From positions 1 to 64,000 of the forward strand of contig NZ_QRMP01000001.1 in assembly GCF_003473295.1 (NCBI RefSeq): 64,000 bases of DNA. Direction: 5' to 3'. Origin of the DNA: Parabacteroides sp. AM08-6 (GTDB lineage Bacteria; Bacteroidota; Bacteroidia; Bacteroidales; Tannerellaceae). Below, piece after piece: positions 14,958 to 24,636 of the stretch. The notes beneath the pieces were generated by a model. The model was not told the DNA's origin. It saw only the letters and a list, made by a program, of their open reading frames with translations, and searched no databases. Numbering within the stretch: position 1 is the stretch's first letter; each line of letters opens with the position of its first letter. Made by a program: the position numbers and the translations under genes.

Positions 14958-17273
14958 TTATATCTTAATTTCTTCTTTTTCAATCAGATTGGGGGTGTAA
15001 GGTAATGCAATTGTGAATGTGCTTCCTTTTCCTTCCTCCGATTCTACCTGTATCGAGCCGTTGAATGTCTGGATGATACTTTTGCTTATGGCTAATCCTA
15101 ACCCAGTTCCTTGTGCAAACTCATTCAATTTTTGGAAACGTTCGAATACTTGTGCCTGTTTTTCTTTAGGAATGCCGATACCGGTGTCGGCAATCATAAT
15201 CAAGATATATTTATTGTCCGGACTATAATCGTAACTGACTTCAATGTATCCACTATTTGTAAACTTTGTCGCATTATTAATGAAGTTTGTCAGAACTTGT
15301 GTCAGTCTGAACCAGTCCGTATGGATGATGGCGGGAGTCTCCGGCATTTTTTTTCGCAACTCCACATTTTCCGGCATAAGCAGATGATGAGTATTGTATA
15401 CATCCTCAATTAATTTGCTTAGGTTATGGTTTTCGAAAGTGAATGATATGCGTCCGGACTCAATACGGGAAAGGTCCAGTATGTCGTTGATTAATTTCAA
15501 TAACAAGTCACTGTTTTTACTTATCAAATCAGTGAATTCCGATTTTTCCTCCGGGTCAAATGCCATATCCGAACCTAACAATTGAGAGAAGCCGACTATG
15601 GCATTCAGTGGAGTACGTATTTCGTGACTCATATTGGCAAGGAATAACGATTTCATGTGATCTGATTCTTCTGCCTTTTTACGAGCTTCAATCAGACAGG
15701 CTTCATTTTCTTTAATTTGCTGTATATTCAGACAAAGACCGCTCACTTTAATATCCTGTTTTTCCGATGTATCATCATTTAGAGTTTGGGCATAACGGAA
15801 TTCCCACCAGGAATATCCTTTTTTGTTGAAATCATATCTACGTCTCGTTATTTGCCGTGAGGGGAAACCATGATCCAACTTATACCGGTTTTTGATAAAA
15901 TCGGCTTGTTCGTCAGGATGGATAGCTTCTTGAAATTGTTCGGCGGTCATTGGCTGTTCCGGGATACCTAATGTATGGTAAAACTCTTTGTCAAATTCAA
16001 AAATACCGTTTTTGTAGCGGAAAGCGAAAATGTTGCCGCTTTCTAGGGCGAATGACAGGAATTCTTTCTCTTGTTTGAGTCGGTTTTGAGCCTCTTTTTT
16101 GTAGGTAGCTTCCCGTTTATATTGTTTGCGTTGGTAGATGATAGTAGCGGTGATTAACAGGAGTGCTAAGATTATAAGCGTAATCAGCCCATTTTGATAA
16201 CGTATATAAAAAGGCATATTGAGATATACGGCACCTACCGGTAGATTATTGCTGGGTATATGCCATTCTTCCAAAGCTTTGTAATTGAATATATAGCTTT
16301 TGTTTGTCTCCGTGATTTGCGGAAAACCGGTTACCGGCATTCCATTTAATATATCAGCAACCCGGTTAGCTGCCAGCTGTACCTGCTCGTGGACGGAAGT
16401 AATGTAACCACCGACAATCCGGTTGTCATATCCCACCATTTCGTTAATTGTAGAAAAGCCTGGAAAAGCACAAGTTCGTCCGAGGGTTGCAGTAGCATTA
16501 TTTCTTTGCGTGGCCAAGTAAGCTTTGTTATAATAATTTTCTCCTGTCCCTTCCATGATAGAGCGAGCGCATTGTGCATCGATAGTACTGATGTACGTAG
16601 ATTTGGGATGTATTTTAGGAATATTGGCAAGGAAGGTTCCAGGCTTACCGGACAGACGGACACGGTCCGGTGAAAAAATATCGTTGGTAGGGCAAATATC
16701 TTTAATCTGTTCGTCCATATCCTCAACAATAAGCTTGTCTACCAATGTATTATCCATAATTCTGACTACAATACATTTTCCGATAAGCTGTTCGATAAGC
16801 CGGATATTCGTTTTGTAATCCGGCTTGTCGTGAAATCCTGTTATGTTTGGATACTTTTGAATTTGAGAAATATTTGGATAGTTTACCCCCATAAACACAA
16901 TCGGCAAGCTATCCAGAGCCGGATGTTTGGAAGTCAGCAAGGCTTCAAGAGCTTCATCGTCATTTACTAAGATAAGATCCAGGTTGCGTGAAGAAAATTT
17001 TTCCAGCTCATTATAGATGTTCAATCTTTGATTTTTTACCGGATTTTGCAGAGCATCCAGATAGAACATATAGATGTCAGCTGCAATCTGTCTTTGATTT
17101 AAATTCGCCGCCAGCATTTTTTTTGTTTTATCATAAACAGGAAATCCCGCTTCATAGGATTGAATGAAGAGAATTTGTTTTTTTATTGTGCCTGTAGTAC
17201 AAGCGGTTAACGTTCCCAGTAAATATAAAATAATAGCAACATAACGGATTGTACTCCCCCAACAATGTGACAT
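14958..17273 (-). CDS. Membrane sensor histidine kinase with ABC substrate-binding-like sensor domain
   Basis: This 771-residue protein starts with a signal/lipobox-like segment (LGTLTACTTG). A periplasmic region of about 320 residues resembles ABC_sub_bind (PF04392-type) proteins. A transmembrane helix near 355-378 follows (LITLIILALLLITATIIY), then a PAS domain (about 400-520) and a HisKA domain with phospho-acceptor His550 (MSHEIRTPLN). The HATPase domain has an N box (NFINNATKF) and a G box (DTGIGIPKEKQ). There is no receiver domain and no response regulator nearby, so its partner is elsewhere. It probably senses a small ligand directly. Its start is only 82 bp downstream of the CRISPR array in the same direction, with no clear terminator or promoter between. 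Confidence 0.9.
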   Translation of the reverse strand: MSHCWGSTIRYVAIILYLLGTLTACTTGTIKKQILFIQSYEAGFPVYDKTKKMLAANLNQRQIAADIYMFYLDALQNPVKNQRLNIYNELEKFSSRNLDLILVNDDEALEALLTSKHPALDSLPIVFMGVNYPNISQIQKYPNITGFHDKPDYKTNIRLIEQLIGKCIVVRIMDNTLVDKLIVEDMDEQIKDICPTNDIFSPDRVRLSGKPGTFLANIPKIHPKSTYISTIDAQCARSIMEGTGENYYNKAYLATQRNNATATLGRTCAFPGFSTINEMVGYDNRIVGGYITSVHEQVQLAANRVADILNGMPVTGFPQITETNKSYIFNYKALEEWHIPSNNLPVGAVYLNMPFYIRYQNGLITLIILALLLITATIIYQRKQYKREATYKKEAQNRLKQEKEFLSFALESGNIFAFRYKNGIFEFDKEFYHTLGIPEQPMTAEQFQEAIHPDEQADFIKNRYKLDHGFPSRQITRRRYDFNKKGYSWWEFRYAQTLNDDTSEKQDIKVSGLCLNIQQIKENEACLIEARKKAEESDHMKSLFLANMSHEIRTPLNAIVGFSQLLGSDMAFDPEEKSEFTDLISKNSDLLLKLINDILDLSRIESGRISFTFENHNLSKLIEDVYNTHHLLMPENVELRKKMPETPAIIHTDWFRLTQVLTNFINNATKFTNSGYIEVSYDYSPDNKYILIMIADTGIGIPKEKQAQVFERFQKLNEFAQGTGLGLAISKSIIQTFNGSIQVESEEGKGSTFTIALPYTPNLIEKEEIKI

Positions 17274-17355
17274 TACACCTATACTTGTTTAAATTAGTCC
17301 TCAATATTACTCATTTTTTTTGAAACGGACAATTGAAACCGAAAAAACAGTTTGA

Positions 17356-19096
17356 TTTTCAATACTACTATAGTTCAATTAATATAGTAGTCACTCCGGT
17401 CGGTATTGTACCAACAGTCGAATTTCAATACTACTATAGTTCAATTAATATGGCATTATTTGTGTTGGACCCTCCATATCTTTCCACATTTCAATACTAC
17501 TATAGTTCAATTAATATTCCGGAATGTCTTTTCGAAGAAACATTCCGTCTAAACATTTCAATACTACTATAGTTCAATTAATATCTTTCAATCGGGCATA
17601 CAACTTATTTACATCTCCTATTTCAATACTACTATAGTTCAATTAATATGTAATTGCATGGACAAGTAAACATCTGTATATCCCTATTTCAATACTACTA
17701 TAGTTCAATTAATATATTCATATCAGAGCAATTAATGTCGAGATTTACATTATTTCAATACTACTATAGTTCAATTAATATTCATCAATTTGCAGGCCGT
17801 TTGCATCTGCATACTTATTTCAATACTACTATAGTTCAATTAATATATATCCAATATGATTAAATACACTATTGTTAACATAAATTTCAATACTACTATA
17901 GTTCAATTAATATACTATCTTTAAGTTATATAAGTGCATCAATATCCCTATTTCAATACTACTATAGTTCAATTAATATTTATCAGGTTCGATGTCCACA
18001 TACAATTCATCGTGATTTCAATACTACTATAGTTCAATTAATATGTATATACGGAAGATACCGTATGCCACGCTCGTCAATTTCAATACTACTATAGTTC
18101 AATTAATATTCATAAAAATTCGTTAAGAAACTATTGGCCTCTTGTATTTCAATACTACTATAGTTCAATTAATATGCGACATAAACGTCTGTTATATTGT
18201 GCCCAGACTTAATTTCAATACTACTATAGTTCAATTAATATCTGGATAAAGCCGGTTCCATCATAGACATACTCTGATTTCAATACTACTATAGTTCAAT
18301 TAATATCTGTGTTCACCGAAAAAAGTTCACTATCCCGAAAAACATTTCAATACTACTATAGTTCAATTAATATTCAGACTTCCCGGTGTGACAGAAATAG
18401 TTTGATTAAATTTCAATACTACTATAGTTCAATTAATATCATTACATCCTAAATCCTTTTTCAACCTCTTTATTCATTTCAATACTACTATAGTTCAATT
18501 AATATGACTCTACCGGCCAATTTGAAGTTCCTACCCTTTAATTTCAATACTACTATAGTTCAATTAATATTCCGCAGATGCGAGAACTCATGTGTCCGCT
18601 CCTTAAATTTCAATACTACTATAGTTCAATTAATATTTCCGAATCAACCCATGATCTACCTTGTAAATCAAAATTTCAATACTACTATAGTTCAATTAAT
18701 ATAGAACGCGACAACGAACAGGTCGGGGGTAAAATCGTATTTCAATACTACTATAGTTCAATTAATATATTATATCTGTATGAAAATACATCCAACGTAT
18801 CCTTATTTCAATACTACTATAGTTCAATTAATATGATGAAAAAGCGAAGGTGGCCGAGGAACAAGCTGCATTTCAATACTACTATAGTTCAATTAATATA
18901 GTGACATAAGAGAATTTTCCGGATTAGTTATTACCATTTCAATACTACTATAGTTCAATTAATATAATCGACGAAGGTCACCATCCATCCTTTATATTTG
19001 ATTTCAATACTACTATAGTTCAATTAATATCGTACAACACGACGCTTATCTATTGTCAGCCGCTCTATTTCAATACTACTATAGTTCAATTAATAT
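17356..19096 (-). CRISPR. Type I-B CRISPR array, 27 repeats and 26 spacers
   Basis: A 30-bp repeat occurs 27 times, from 17356-17385 to 19067-19096, with spacers of 35-37 bp. On the plus strand the repeat starts ATTTCAATAC and ends TTCAATTAATAT. The only change I saw is a T in place of the first A in the copy at 17356. On the minus strand the repeat ends in ATTGAAAT, matching the 8-nt 5' handle left by type I-B Cas6, so the array is transcribed leftward like the cas genes. The newest repeat is therefore the one at 19067, next to the leader, and the oldest is at 17356. No spacer obviously matches the visible prophage genes by eye. Confidence 0.98.
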
Positions 19097-19314
19097 CCGT
19101 TCATGTATTTTTTATAATTATCAATAAATCAATTACTTAATAGATTTGGATTTTGTTTTTTTATAACTGTTTGCAGTCGACCTCTAATTATGTGATATCC
19201 CTGGGAAGTCGACTGCAATATCTAAATGTCTTATTATCAATATGTCAAAGAACTTTTTTAATTAGTTTTCTTTACTATCATCTTCTGAATATTCGAAATT
19301 CTCAAAGGTTGACG
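19097..19314 (-). promoter_or_regulatory. CRISPR leader with an 11-bp inverted repeat
   Basis: This AT-rich 218-bp stretch between the cas2 stop and the first repeat is the expected leader. It contains a perfect inverted repeat TTGCAGTCGAC (19171-19181) and GTCGACTGCAA (19208-19218), separated by 26 bp. No T run follows on the minus strand, so it is not a normal terminator. It could be a binding site for the adaptation complex or a regulator. A promoter for the array must lie here, but no full TTTG/TAnnTTTG pair was identified. Confidence 0.7.
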
Positions 19315-19575
19315 CTACAGGAAATTGGATACACTGGCTTTTTCGTCTCCGATTATTTCTTTCTCCAGCCACTTTTCTACTCTGCTCTTGAAGAGGATCA
19401 AACTATCTTTTTCCTTCATTATATCCTGAGCTTCTATAGTTAACTGCTTTAATTGAACCTCCGATATTTCTCCTTCAAAGACACTATTATGTATCCAAGA
19501 AAGGTAACGGCGACATAATTTTAGCATCTTTGTAGTTCGCTTCTGATCTACATCATACATTAAAATTACATACAT
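19315..19575 (-). CDS. cas2: CRISPR adaptation endonuclease Cas2
   Basis: I choose the ATG at 19575, whose A is the last base of the cas1 stop (TAATG). This gives 86 residues; a GTG three codons earlier (19584) is possible. The N-terminus MYVILMYDVDQKRTTKMLK is the ferredoxin-like first strand with the conserved Asp of Cas2, and IHNSVFEGEIS follows. Cas2 forms the Cas1-Cas2 integrase that inserts spacers at the leader end. It is the last cas gene before the leader and array. Confidence 0.95.
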   Translation of the reverse strand: MYVILMYDVDQKRTTKMLKLCRRYLSWIHNSVFEGEISEVQLKQLTIEAQDIMKEKDSLILFKSRVEKWLEKEIIGDEKASVSNFL

Positions 19576-20579
19576 TACCACCACATTTTTAACGGTTTAT
19601 ACTCTTCCATTCCAAGTAAATGTTTTGTCAGTTTATAACATTCTAACTTAATTAAATGTTTATAACTCACACTTCGACCCAATTTCCGATGTTTAATCGT
19701 TTCTTTTGTTCGTTCCTCCCATTCATGTACTACTTTTTTCATCGAAGACTGCTTAAGAAGGCAACCATTCAAATGACTGTCGAAGTCGGAACTTCGCAAT
19801 TGTTTTCGGTTAAACATGCTAAATATTAAACGGTCTGCCAATATTGGTTTAAATATTTCAGCAATATCTAAAGCTAATGAATAACGTCGCTCACCAGGTT
19901 CATGTAGGAAACTAATCGTAGGATTGAGTTGTGTATGGTAAATAGCATCTAAACATATTGAATAACACATACTGTTGACAAAAGAAATCATTGCATTTAC
20001 TTCGTTGGAAGGTGGCATTTTACTTCGGTTTCCCATAATAAATCCATCAATAATAGTATCAAATGCCTCATAATAGGTTTGCCGTATATTTCCTTCTATC
20101 CCCATAAGGGTAGGGATATCGTTTGCTGTGGCAATCAGAGGAATATATTTCTCTATCCGTTCTATCTGTAATGAACTATCTTTGCCTCTATTTGTATAAT
20201 ATTTCAAATTCTTCAACATGTTGAATGCTGCCGCATCAATAAAACTTCGAGCAATTGTCATACGTTTATCAAGGCGAATGTGATGTTTCATTTGTGCAAT
20301 CTGCATTTTTCCAGAAAGTAAGTATTCTTTGGGCATAAATGAACCTGTATAGTGTTCATAGTAATCAAAAAAATGAACACTAATCTGGTTCTTACCTAAA
20401 AAATTATACATTATAGAATTCGCATCCAAGTTTCCAAAAATAAACAAATTATCTACCGTCTCTATCGGTATATAACGCGGTAACCCTTCCTGTCCATCTT
20501 CATTCACAGGAGTAAATTTTAGGGTATTATCCTTTCGGTTTAACCGACCAGGATTAAATAGATAATAACTCCGTTTCAT
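19575..20579 (-). CDS. cas1: CRISPR integrase Cas1 (type I-B)
   Basis: This 334-residue protein is a full-length Cas1. Likely metal ligands are Glu162 (MGIEGNIR), His226 (SFLHEPGERR) and the Asp238/Glu241 pair (ALDIAEIFKP). The N-terminal beta domain begins YYLFNPGRLNRKDNTL. With Cas2 it integrates new spacers. The gene lies 27 bp after cas4 and overlaps cas2 by one base, so all three adaptation genes are co-expressed. Confidence 0.97.
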   Translation of the reverse strand: MKRSYYLFNPGRLNRKDNTLKFTPVNEDGQEGLPRYIPIETVDNLFIFGNLDANSIMYNFLGKNQISVHFFDYYEHYTGSFMPKEYLLSGKMQIAQMKHHIRLDKRMTIARSFIDAAAFNMLKNLKYYTNRGKDSSLQIERIEKYIPLIATANDIPTLMGIEGNIRQTYYEAFDTIIDGFIMGNRSKMPPSNEVNAMISFVNSMCYSICLDAIYHTQLNPTISFLHEPGERRYSLALDIAEIFKPILADRLIFSMFNRKQLRSSDFDSHLNGCLLKQSSMKKVVHEWEERTKETIKHRKLGRSVSYKHLIKLECYKLTKHLLGMEEYKPLKMWW

Positions 20580-20606
20580 ATATTTATTATTAAATCAATT
20601 CTTTTT

Positions 20607-21125
20607 TCAACTTATCTCATCTTCTCCTGCATAACAAAATTCATAATAGGAACAAGCAGTACATTTACTCTTTGATAAAGCCGGAGGACACTTTTCTTTT
20701 TCAATTATTTCTCGTATTTCGCTCTCCAGTTCTAACAATTCTTTCCTGTCTCTGTCTTCCAAATTTATCTGCAATGTCTCTCTCAGCAATGGATACTCCA
20801 AAACTCCCTTTACATTTTCAATTCCTTCCCGTTCGAATAACAGGATGTAATATTTAACCTGCCAAATATGTGCATTTTCTTTAGACGATGATTTTTTGAT
20901 TTCATGAATCACTTTTTCCCGTGGATCATAAAAATCAATGACTGAACCGCCGACTCTAACCTCCTCATATCGTGCAGCCCGGTTTGGATATGAACTTTCA
21001 TGTACCAATTTCCCTTCCGTCACTAGGTCAGAGGTATGTTCCATCCTTACTCCATTGGCATGTAGCCACATCTCCCGCTTACAAATCCAGTAAAGCCCTA
21101 TTAAAGTTCCTGTAATATTCATCAT
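20607..21125 (-). CDS. cas4: CRISPR-associated Cas4 nuclease
   Basis: This 172-residue protein is a RecB-type Fe-S exonuclease that helps trim and orient spacer precursors by PAM. Four cysteines suited to a 4Fe-4S cluster are seen: Cys15 (WICKREMW) and Cys155, Cys158 and Cys164 (CTACSYYEFC), with Cys146 nearby. Nuclease motifs include SVIDFYD (Asp65), HEIKKSS (Glu75, Lys77) and a QxxxY-like QVKYY near 89. The start overlaps the cas3 stop, indicating translational coupling. Confidence 0.93.
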   Translation of the reverse strand: MMNITGTLIGLYWICKREMWLHANGVRMEHTSDLVTEGKLVHESSYPNRAARYEEVRVGGSVIDFYDPREKVIHEIKKSSSKENAHIWQVKYYILLFEREGIENVKGVLEYPLLRETLQINLEDRDRKELLELESEIREIIEKEKCPPALSKSKCTACSYYEFCYAGEDEIS

Positions 21126-23845
21126 ATGAAACCAATATCTTTAAATGCTTTTGTATTTATTCCCATTTTATAATCATAAATCGGACCATCATCTCCCTCT
21201 TCAGACCAGTGAGAGAAATAGAAGTACCCTAGTGTTTCTTCCCCCATACCACACCTCAATTGTTCAGAGTCGCGGGAATGATACATTAGAGAGAAAGTAA
21301 ACCAAGACATAATACGCTGAATAATTTTAAAATTGATTTGTCTATCAAGATTGAATCCTTTTCCGGATGAATTAATTATTAACTGTTTATACACATCCCA
21401 TACCTTTTTACCATCCAACAGTCCCTGTTCAGGTACAAGTCCGAAGCATTTCAGAAATTCTAGTTCTGTATCGGAAAACAATTTTTCTTTTACTCCTTCC
21501 TCGTCAGAATCAATCTCTAGAGGGATATTCAAGGGTACAAAAATGGATATATTGTTTTGCTCTTCTATAATTTTAAATTCCTTATCAACATCAGTAAAAT
21601 TTAATTTTTTCAGGTTTTGTAAAAAATTTGAATATAAATTCCGTATCCAATCTGACTGATTTGTGAGATCAATTTTCTCAAATACTAATTCATATACCCG
21701 GGCAAAATTCTTGCAAGTCAGAATCTGTTCATAGTCAGCAAATGATATTTCTTGCATAATTTTGAATCTCTCATCTTTTTCGTACAATACTCTGGCTTCG
21801 TCCAGTCGGAAAATGTAAACTTCGCATTCTTTTTTTAGTGAATTTCGATTGACCCGACCGGCTAATTGTTCATCACTGTCTACTAAGGAACTATTCTTAA
21901 ACCCCAAATCCATGTCAATATCTACGCCTGCTTCTACCACTTGAGTGGTTATGAGCAGAATATTTTTATTACGATTGCAAGGATTTTTTAAATAATAGAT
22001 AACTTCTCTTCTTCTGGATTCTAATATTGTTCCCGATAGAACCAACACCTCATCAAAGAACGCATCCATTTCTTGTATTTGAGAATAAAATTCCGATGCT
22101 GTTTTTTTATAAATAAATTCTACAATTGTATGTACGGTACCATGAACTGATTTTGTTATGGCATACTCTTTTGATTGTTCAATGAGAAATTTAGCTAAAT
22201 AGGCAATATCTATTTGTTTCTCAAACAAATCAAAACGAAATTTCACTCGTTCTGCAAAATTTGAATTTAAAATATACTTTCTGGCATGTGGCAACAAGTT
22301 CACAAACTCAGTTTCAGCAGGCATCGGTATATTCAATTGTCCGATTTTAGGTAATGTAGCTGACATGACAATAAAACGCATATTGAACAAATGAGCATAT
22401 TGTCCTATCATGTAGTACATTTTATCCCATAAAAGCGGATTGTATGTTTGCAACTCATCAATTATAACAACTGAATTAGCGAGTCTATGAAACAGATAAT
22501 TAGCCTCTTTCTTATTCGTTTTCAGTATATCGAAGAATTTCACATGTGACATAACGCAGACCGGATAAAGAGCAAATAGTCGATCAATGTAATTTTTTCT
22601 TTTTTCATCATACAAGCCATCATTTACACTCTCTTCCGATTCATCGAAAGCTGCTTTAGAATGAAGCTCAGCTAACTCTTCAATTGTCAATCCTAAAGTC
22701 TTCTGAAGAGTTTGAAATGTTTGTGTAATCAAAGTCGTAAAAGGGAAAACATAAAATATTTTTTGGATATCCAAATTTTTCTCTAATAACTCAGTCACTG
22801 CGATCATTGATAAATTACTCTTTCCTCCACCTGTTGGTGCTTCTATATAAAATAACCGTTGCGCCGGATTATTCCGAATCGTTTGTATCACTTCTACTGC
22901 CATTTCTGTACGTAGATGGTTTAAATTTGCACCGGATTGCTTAGTTGGATGCCGAAAAATAAAACAATCCAAATTGTCATAAACTATTCGGTTATGTTTA
23001 TATTGTCTCAAATGGTTGATTATTTCAATGATTCTTTCACGTTCCTCAAATAGTCCCCAATTTTCAGGAAGACTTCCATTTATATACTCGTAAGTAGCAA
23101 AGTAATCAGCTGTGGTTAATAAGGATGAATTCAGCTTAACTATTGCATATAATGAAACAGAAGCCCGTCTGTTTGCTTCTGTTTCCTTACGAATACCAAT
23201 TATATTTATGAATAGTTTTTTTATTCGTTTCCAATCTCCTTTATATCCCCAAACTGTCAGATAATCTTGTAATTCGTCAAAAGAATTTGCAAATGATTTA
23301 AAGAAATTATCTTCATTTGCATATCCTAATGCGGAAGCATGATGCTGTTTGATGACATAAGAGAAGAAAAAAGCATATATCCAAAGTTGCTTCTTTTCAT
23401 CATCAGACAGATAAGGATCATCCCAAATCTGATCCAAAATAAAAGAGAGATACAACCATGAACCCAGAAAAGAGTGGCCATGGGGTGGTTGCAAAACATC
23501 AGTCTTCCGTTTATGAAATGCTTTATTGGACATACATTGTGATTGAAAATTTTCATTTACTTTGCCACTGTCATGGAACACAAAAGTGTTTATGAACATT
23601 CGTTTCACCCAACAACAATAGAGCTCATTCTCATTACCTATCCAATCTGTAATTAATTTATCAATTATGGAGTCAAGATGATGTTTTCTAACCAGTAAGC
23701 AAGCGCAGTTGATTACGCGGACAATGTGTTCCTTTAATGTCTCCGGTTTTTTCCCTTGGCAAATATGTGCTCTATAAGAGTTGTTGTTCAGATTTCTGAA
23801 CAACAACTCTATTTCTTCACGGGCGATATTTTCAAAAGTACGCAT
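21122..23845 (-). CDS. cas3: CRISPR effector nuclease-helicase Cas3
   Basis: This 907-residue protein fuses an N-terminal HD nuclease (His40; His91-Asp92 in FVFHDSGK) with a superfamily 2 helicase. Walker A is EAPTGGGKS (335-343), the DEAH-type box is DELQ (463-466), SAT is at 495-497, and the motif VI region reads QLAGRVNRNS. It degrades the non-target strand once the Cascade complex has bound a target. All motifs are intact. It lies 3 bp after cas5 and overlaps cas4. Confidence 0.96.
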   Translation of the reverse strand: MRTFENIAREEIELLFRNLNNNSYRAHICQGKKPETLKEHIVRVINCACLLVRKHHLDSIIDKLITDWIGNENELYCCWVKRMFINTFVFHDSGKVNENFQSQCMSNKAFHKRKTDVLQPPHGHSFLGSWLYLSFILDQIWDDPYLSDDEKKQLWIYAFFFSYVIKQHHASALGYANEDNFFKSFANSFDELQDYLTVWGYKGDWKRIKKLFINIIGIRKETEANRRASVSLYAIVKLNSSLLTTADYFATYEYINGSLPENWGLFEERERIIEIINHLRQYKHNRIVYDNLDCFIFRHPTKQSGANLNHLRTEMAVEVIQTIRNNPAQRLFYIEAPTGGGKSNLSMIAVTELLEKNLDIQKIFYVFPFTTLITQTFQTLQKTLGLTIEELAELHSKAAFDESEESVNDGLYDEKRKNYIDRLFALYPVCVMSHVKFFDILKTNKKEANYLFHRLANSVVIIDELQTYNPLLWDKMYYMIGQYAHLFNMRFIVMSATLPKIGQLNIPMPAETEFVNLLPHARKYILNSNFAERVKFRFDLFEKQIDIAYLAKFLIEQSKEYAITKSVHGTVHTIVEFIYKKTASEFYSQIQEMDAFFDEVLVLSGTILESRRREVIYYLKNPCNRNKNILLITTQVVEAGVDIDMDLGFKNSSLVDSDEQLAGRVNRNSLKKECEVYIFRLDEARVLYEKDERFKIMQEISFADYEQILTCKNFARVYELVFEKIDLTNQSDWIRNLYSNFLQNLKKLNFTDVDKEFKIIEEQNNISIFVPLNIPLEIDSDEEGVKEKLFSDTELEFLKCFGLVPEQGLLDGKKVWDVYKQLIINSSGKGFNLDRQINFKIIQRIMSWFTFSLMYHSRDSEQLRCGMGEETLGYFYFSHWSEEGDDGPIYDYKMGINTKAFKDIGFI

Positions 23846-23848
23846 TCT

Positions 23849-24634
23849 TTAAAAAAATTGAATGATCTTTTCTTCCTGTTTATAAGCTATTTGATATAAA
23901 CTGCTGATTTTTATATTTGCATCCAGCCACCAATCCATAAAAACAAATTCAGCCAATTCATATTGCATCAGTTGAATGTCGAAGCTTTTCGGCAAACGTT
24001 CGAAATAAATAAAATTTCCTTTATTTTCCATTTCCCAGCTGGTCATTGAAAAACTTTCGTTTACAGTTTTCTCTTTGACAATGTCCTCTTTTATGAATAA
24101 AGATGATATTCTGAAGTTACTGAGGGGGTGAAATTCTGTAAATTCATATTCACGAAAAGATTCACCAAACCAGGCCGGATATTCATTTTTCCCCAGATAC
24201 GGAATATATTCCGCCCACCCACGTCGTAGATACTCATACAACTTCAGGTGATCTTCATTTTCTTCGGACAATAGTAGATAACAACGATAGGCCGGTTTTA
24301 TCAGCAAACTCTCTTCAATGAGTAAATTGCCATCCTGATTTGCATATCCAACCGTGTTCGTGTACTTTACTACTGACTTCCTGAAATTACCTTTGTCATG
24401 GTAGGGAGACAAAGGCTCTATTCCAACCTGCAGAGTCGCCAAACGCTGATAATATTCAGGTAACTCTCTTTTTTTCCTGTATCCTTGCAAGCCGATCACT
24501 GCACCCAACAAACCCAGTAATGCCGGTTTATGAATCATATTATAGCTTAATAGTATTCCATCATTATAATCCGGCTTTTTGAAAAATGCAAAATCAGCAT
24601 GCAAATCAAATGAAATCAGTCGTTGACCTCTCAT
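23849..24634 (-). CDS. cas5: Cascade subunit Cas5 (type I-B)
   Basis: This 261-residue protein has the Cas5 N-terminal RAMP signature (ISFDLHADFAFFKKPDYN, then SYNMIHKPALLGLLGAVIGL). Cas5 caps the 5' handle of the crRNA in Cascade. It lies 2 bp after cas7 and 3 bp before cas3, the normal I-B order. The start is fixed by the gap to cas7. Confidence 0.9.
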   Translation of the reverse strand: MRGQRLISFDLHADFAFFKKPDYNDGILLSYNMIHKPALLGLLGAVIGLQGYRKKRELPEYYQRLATLQVGIEPLSPYHDKGNFRKSVVKYTNTVGYANQDGNLLIEESLLIKPAYRCYLLLSEENEDHLKLYEYLRRGWAEYIPYLGKNEYPAWFGESFREYEFTEFHPLSNFRISSLFIKEDIVKEKTVNESFSMTSWEMENKGNFIYFERLPKSFDIQLMQYELAEFVFMDWWLDANIKISSLYQIAYKQEEKIIQFF

Positions 24635-24636
24635 AA

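Noticed and set aside
17518..17554. Spacer with a TCCGGAATGT match to the prophage ATPase gene near 2629
   Set aside because: Only about 10 bases agree; too short for a protospacer. No other spacer showed a visible match to the prophage part in this window.
17333..18901. Several open frames with repeated FQYYYSSIN or FNTTIVQLI peptides
   Set aside because: They are translations of the CRISPR repeats.
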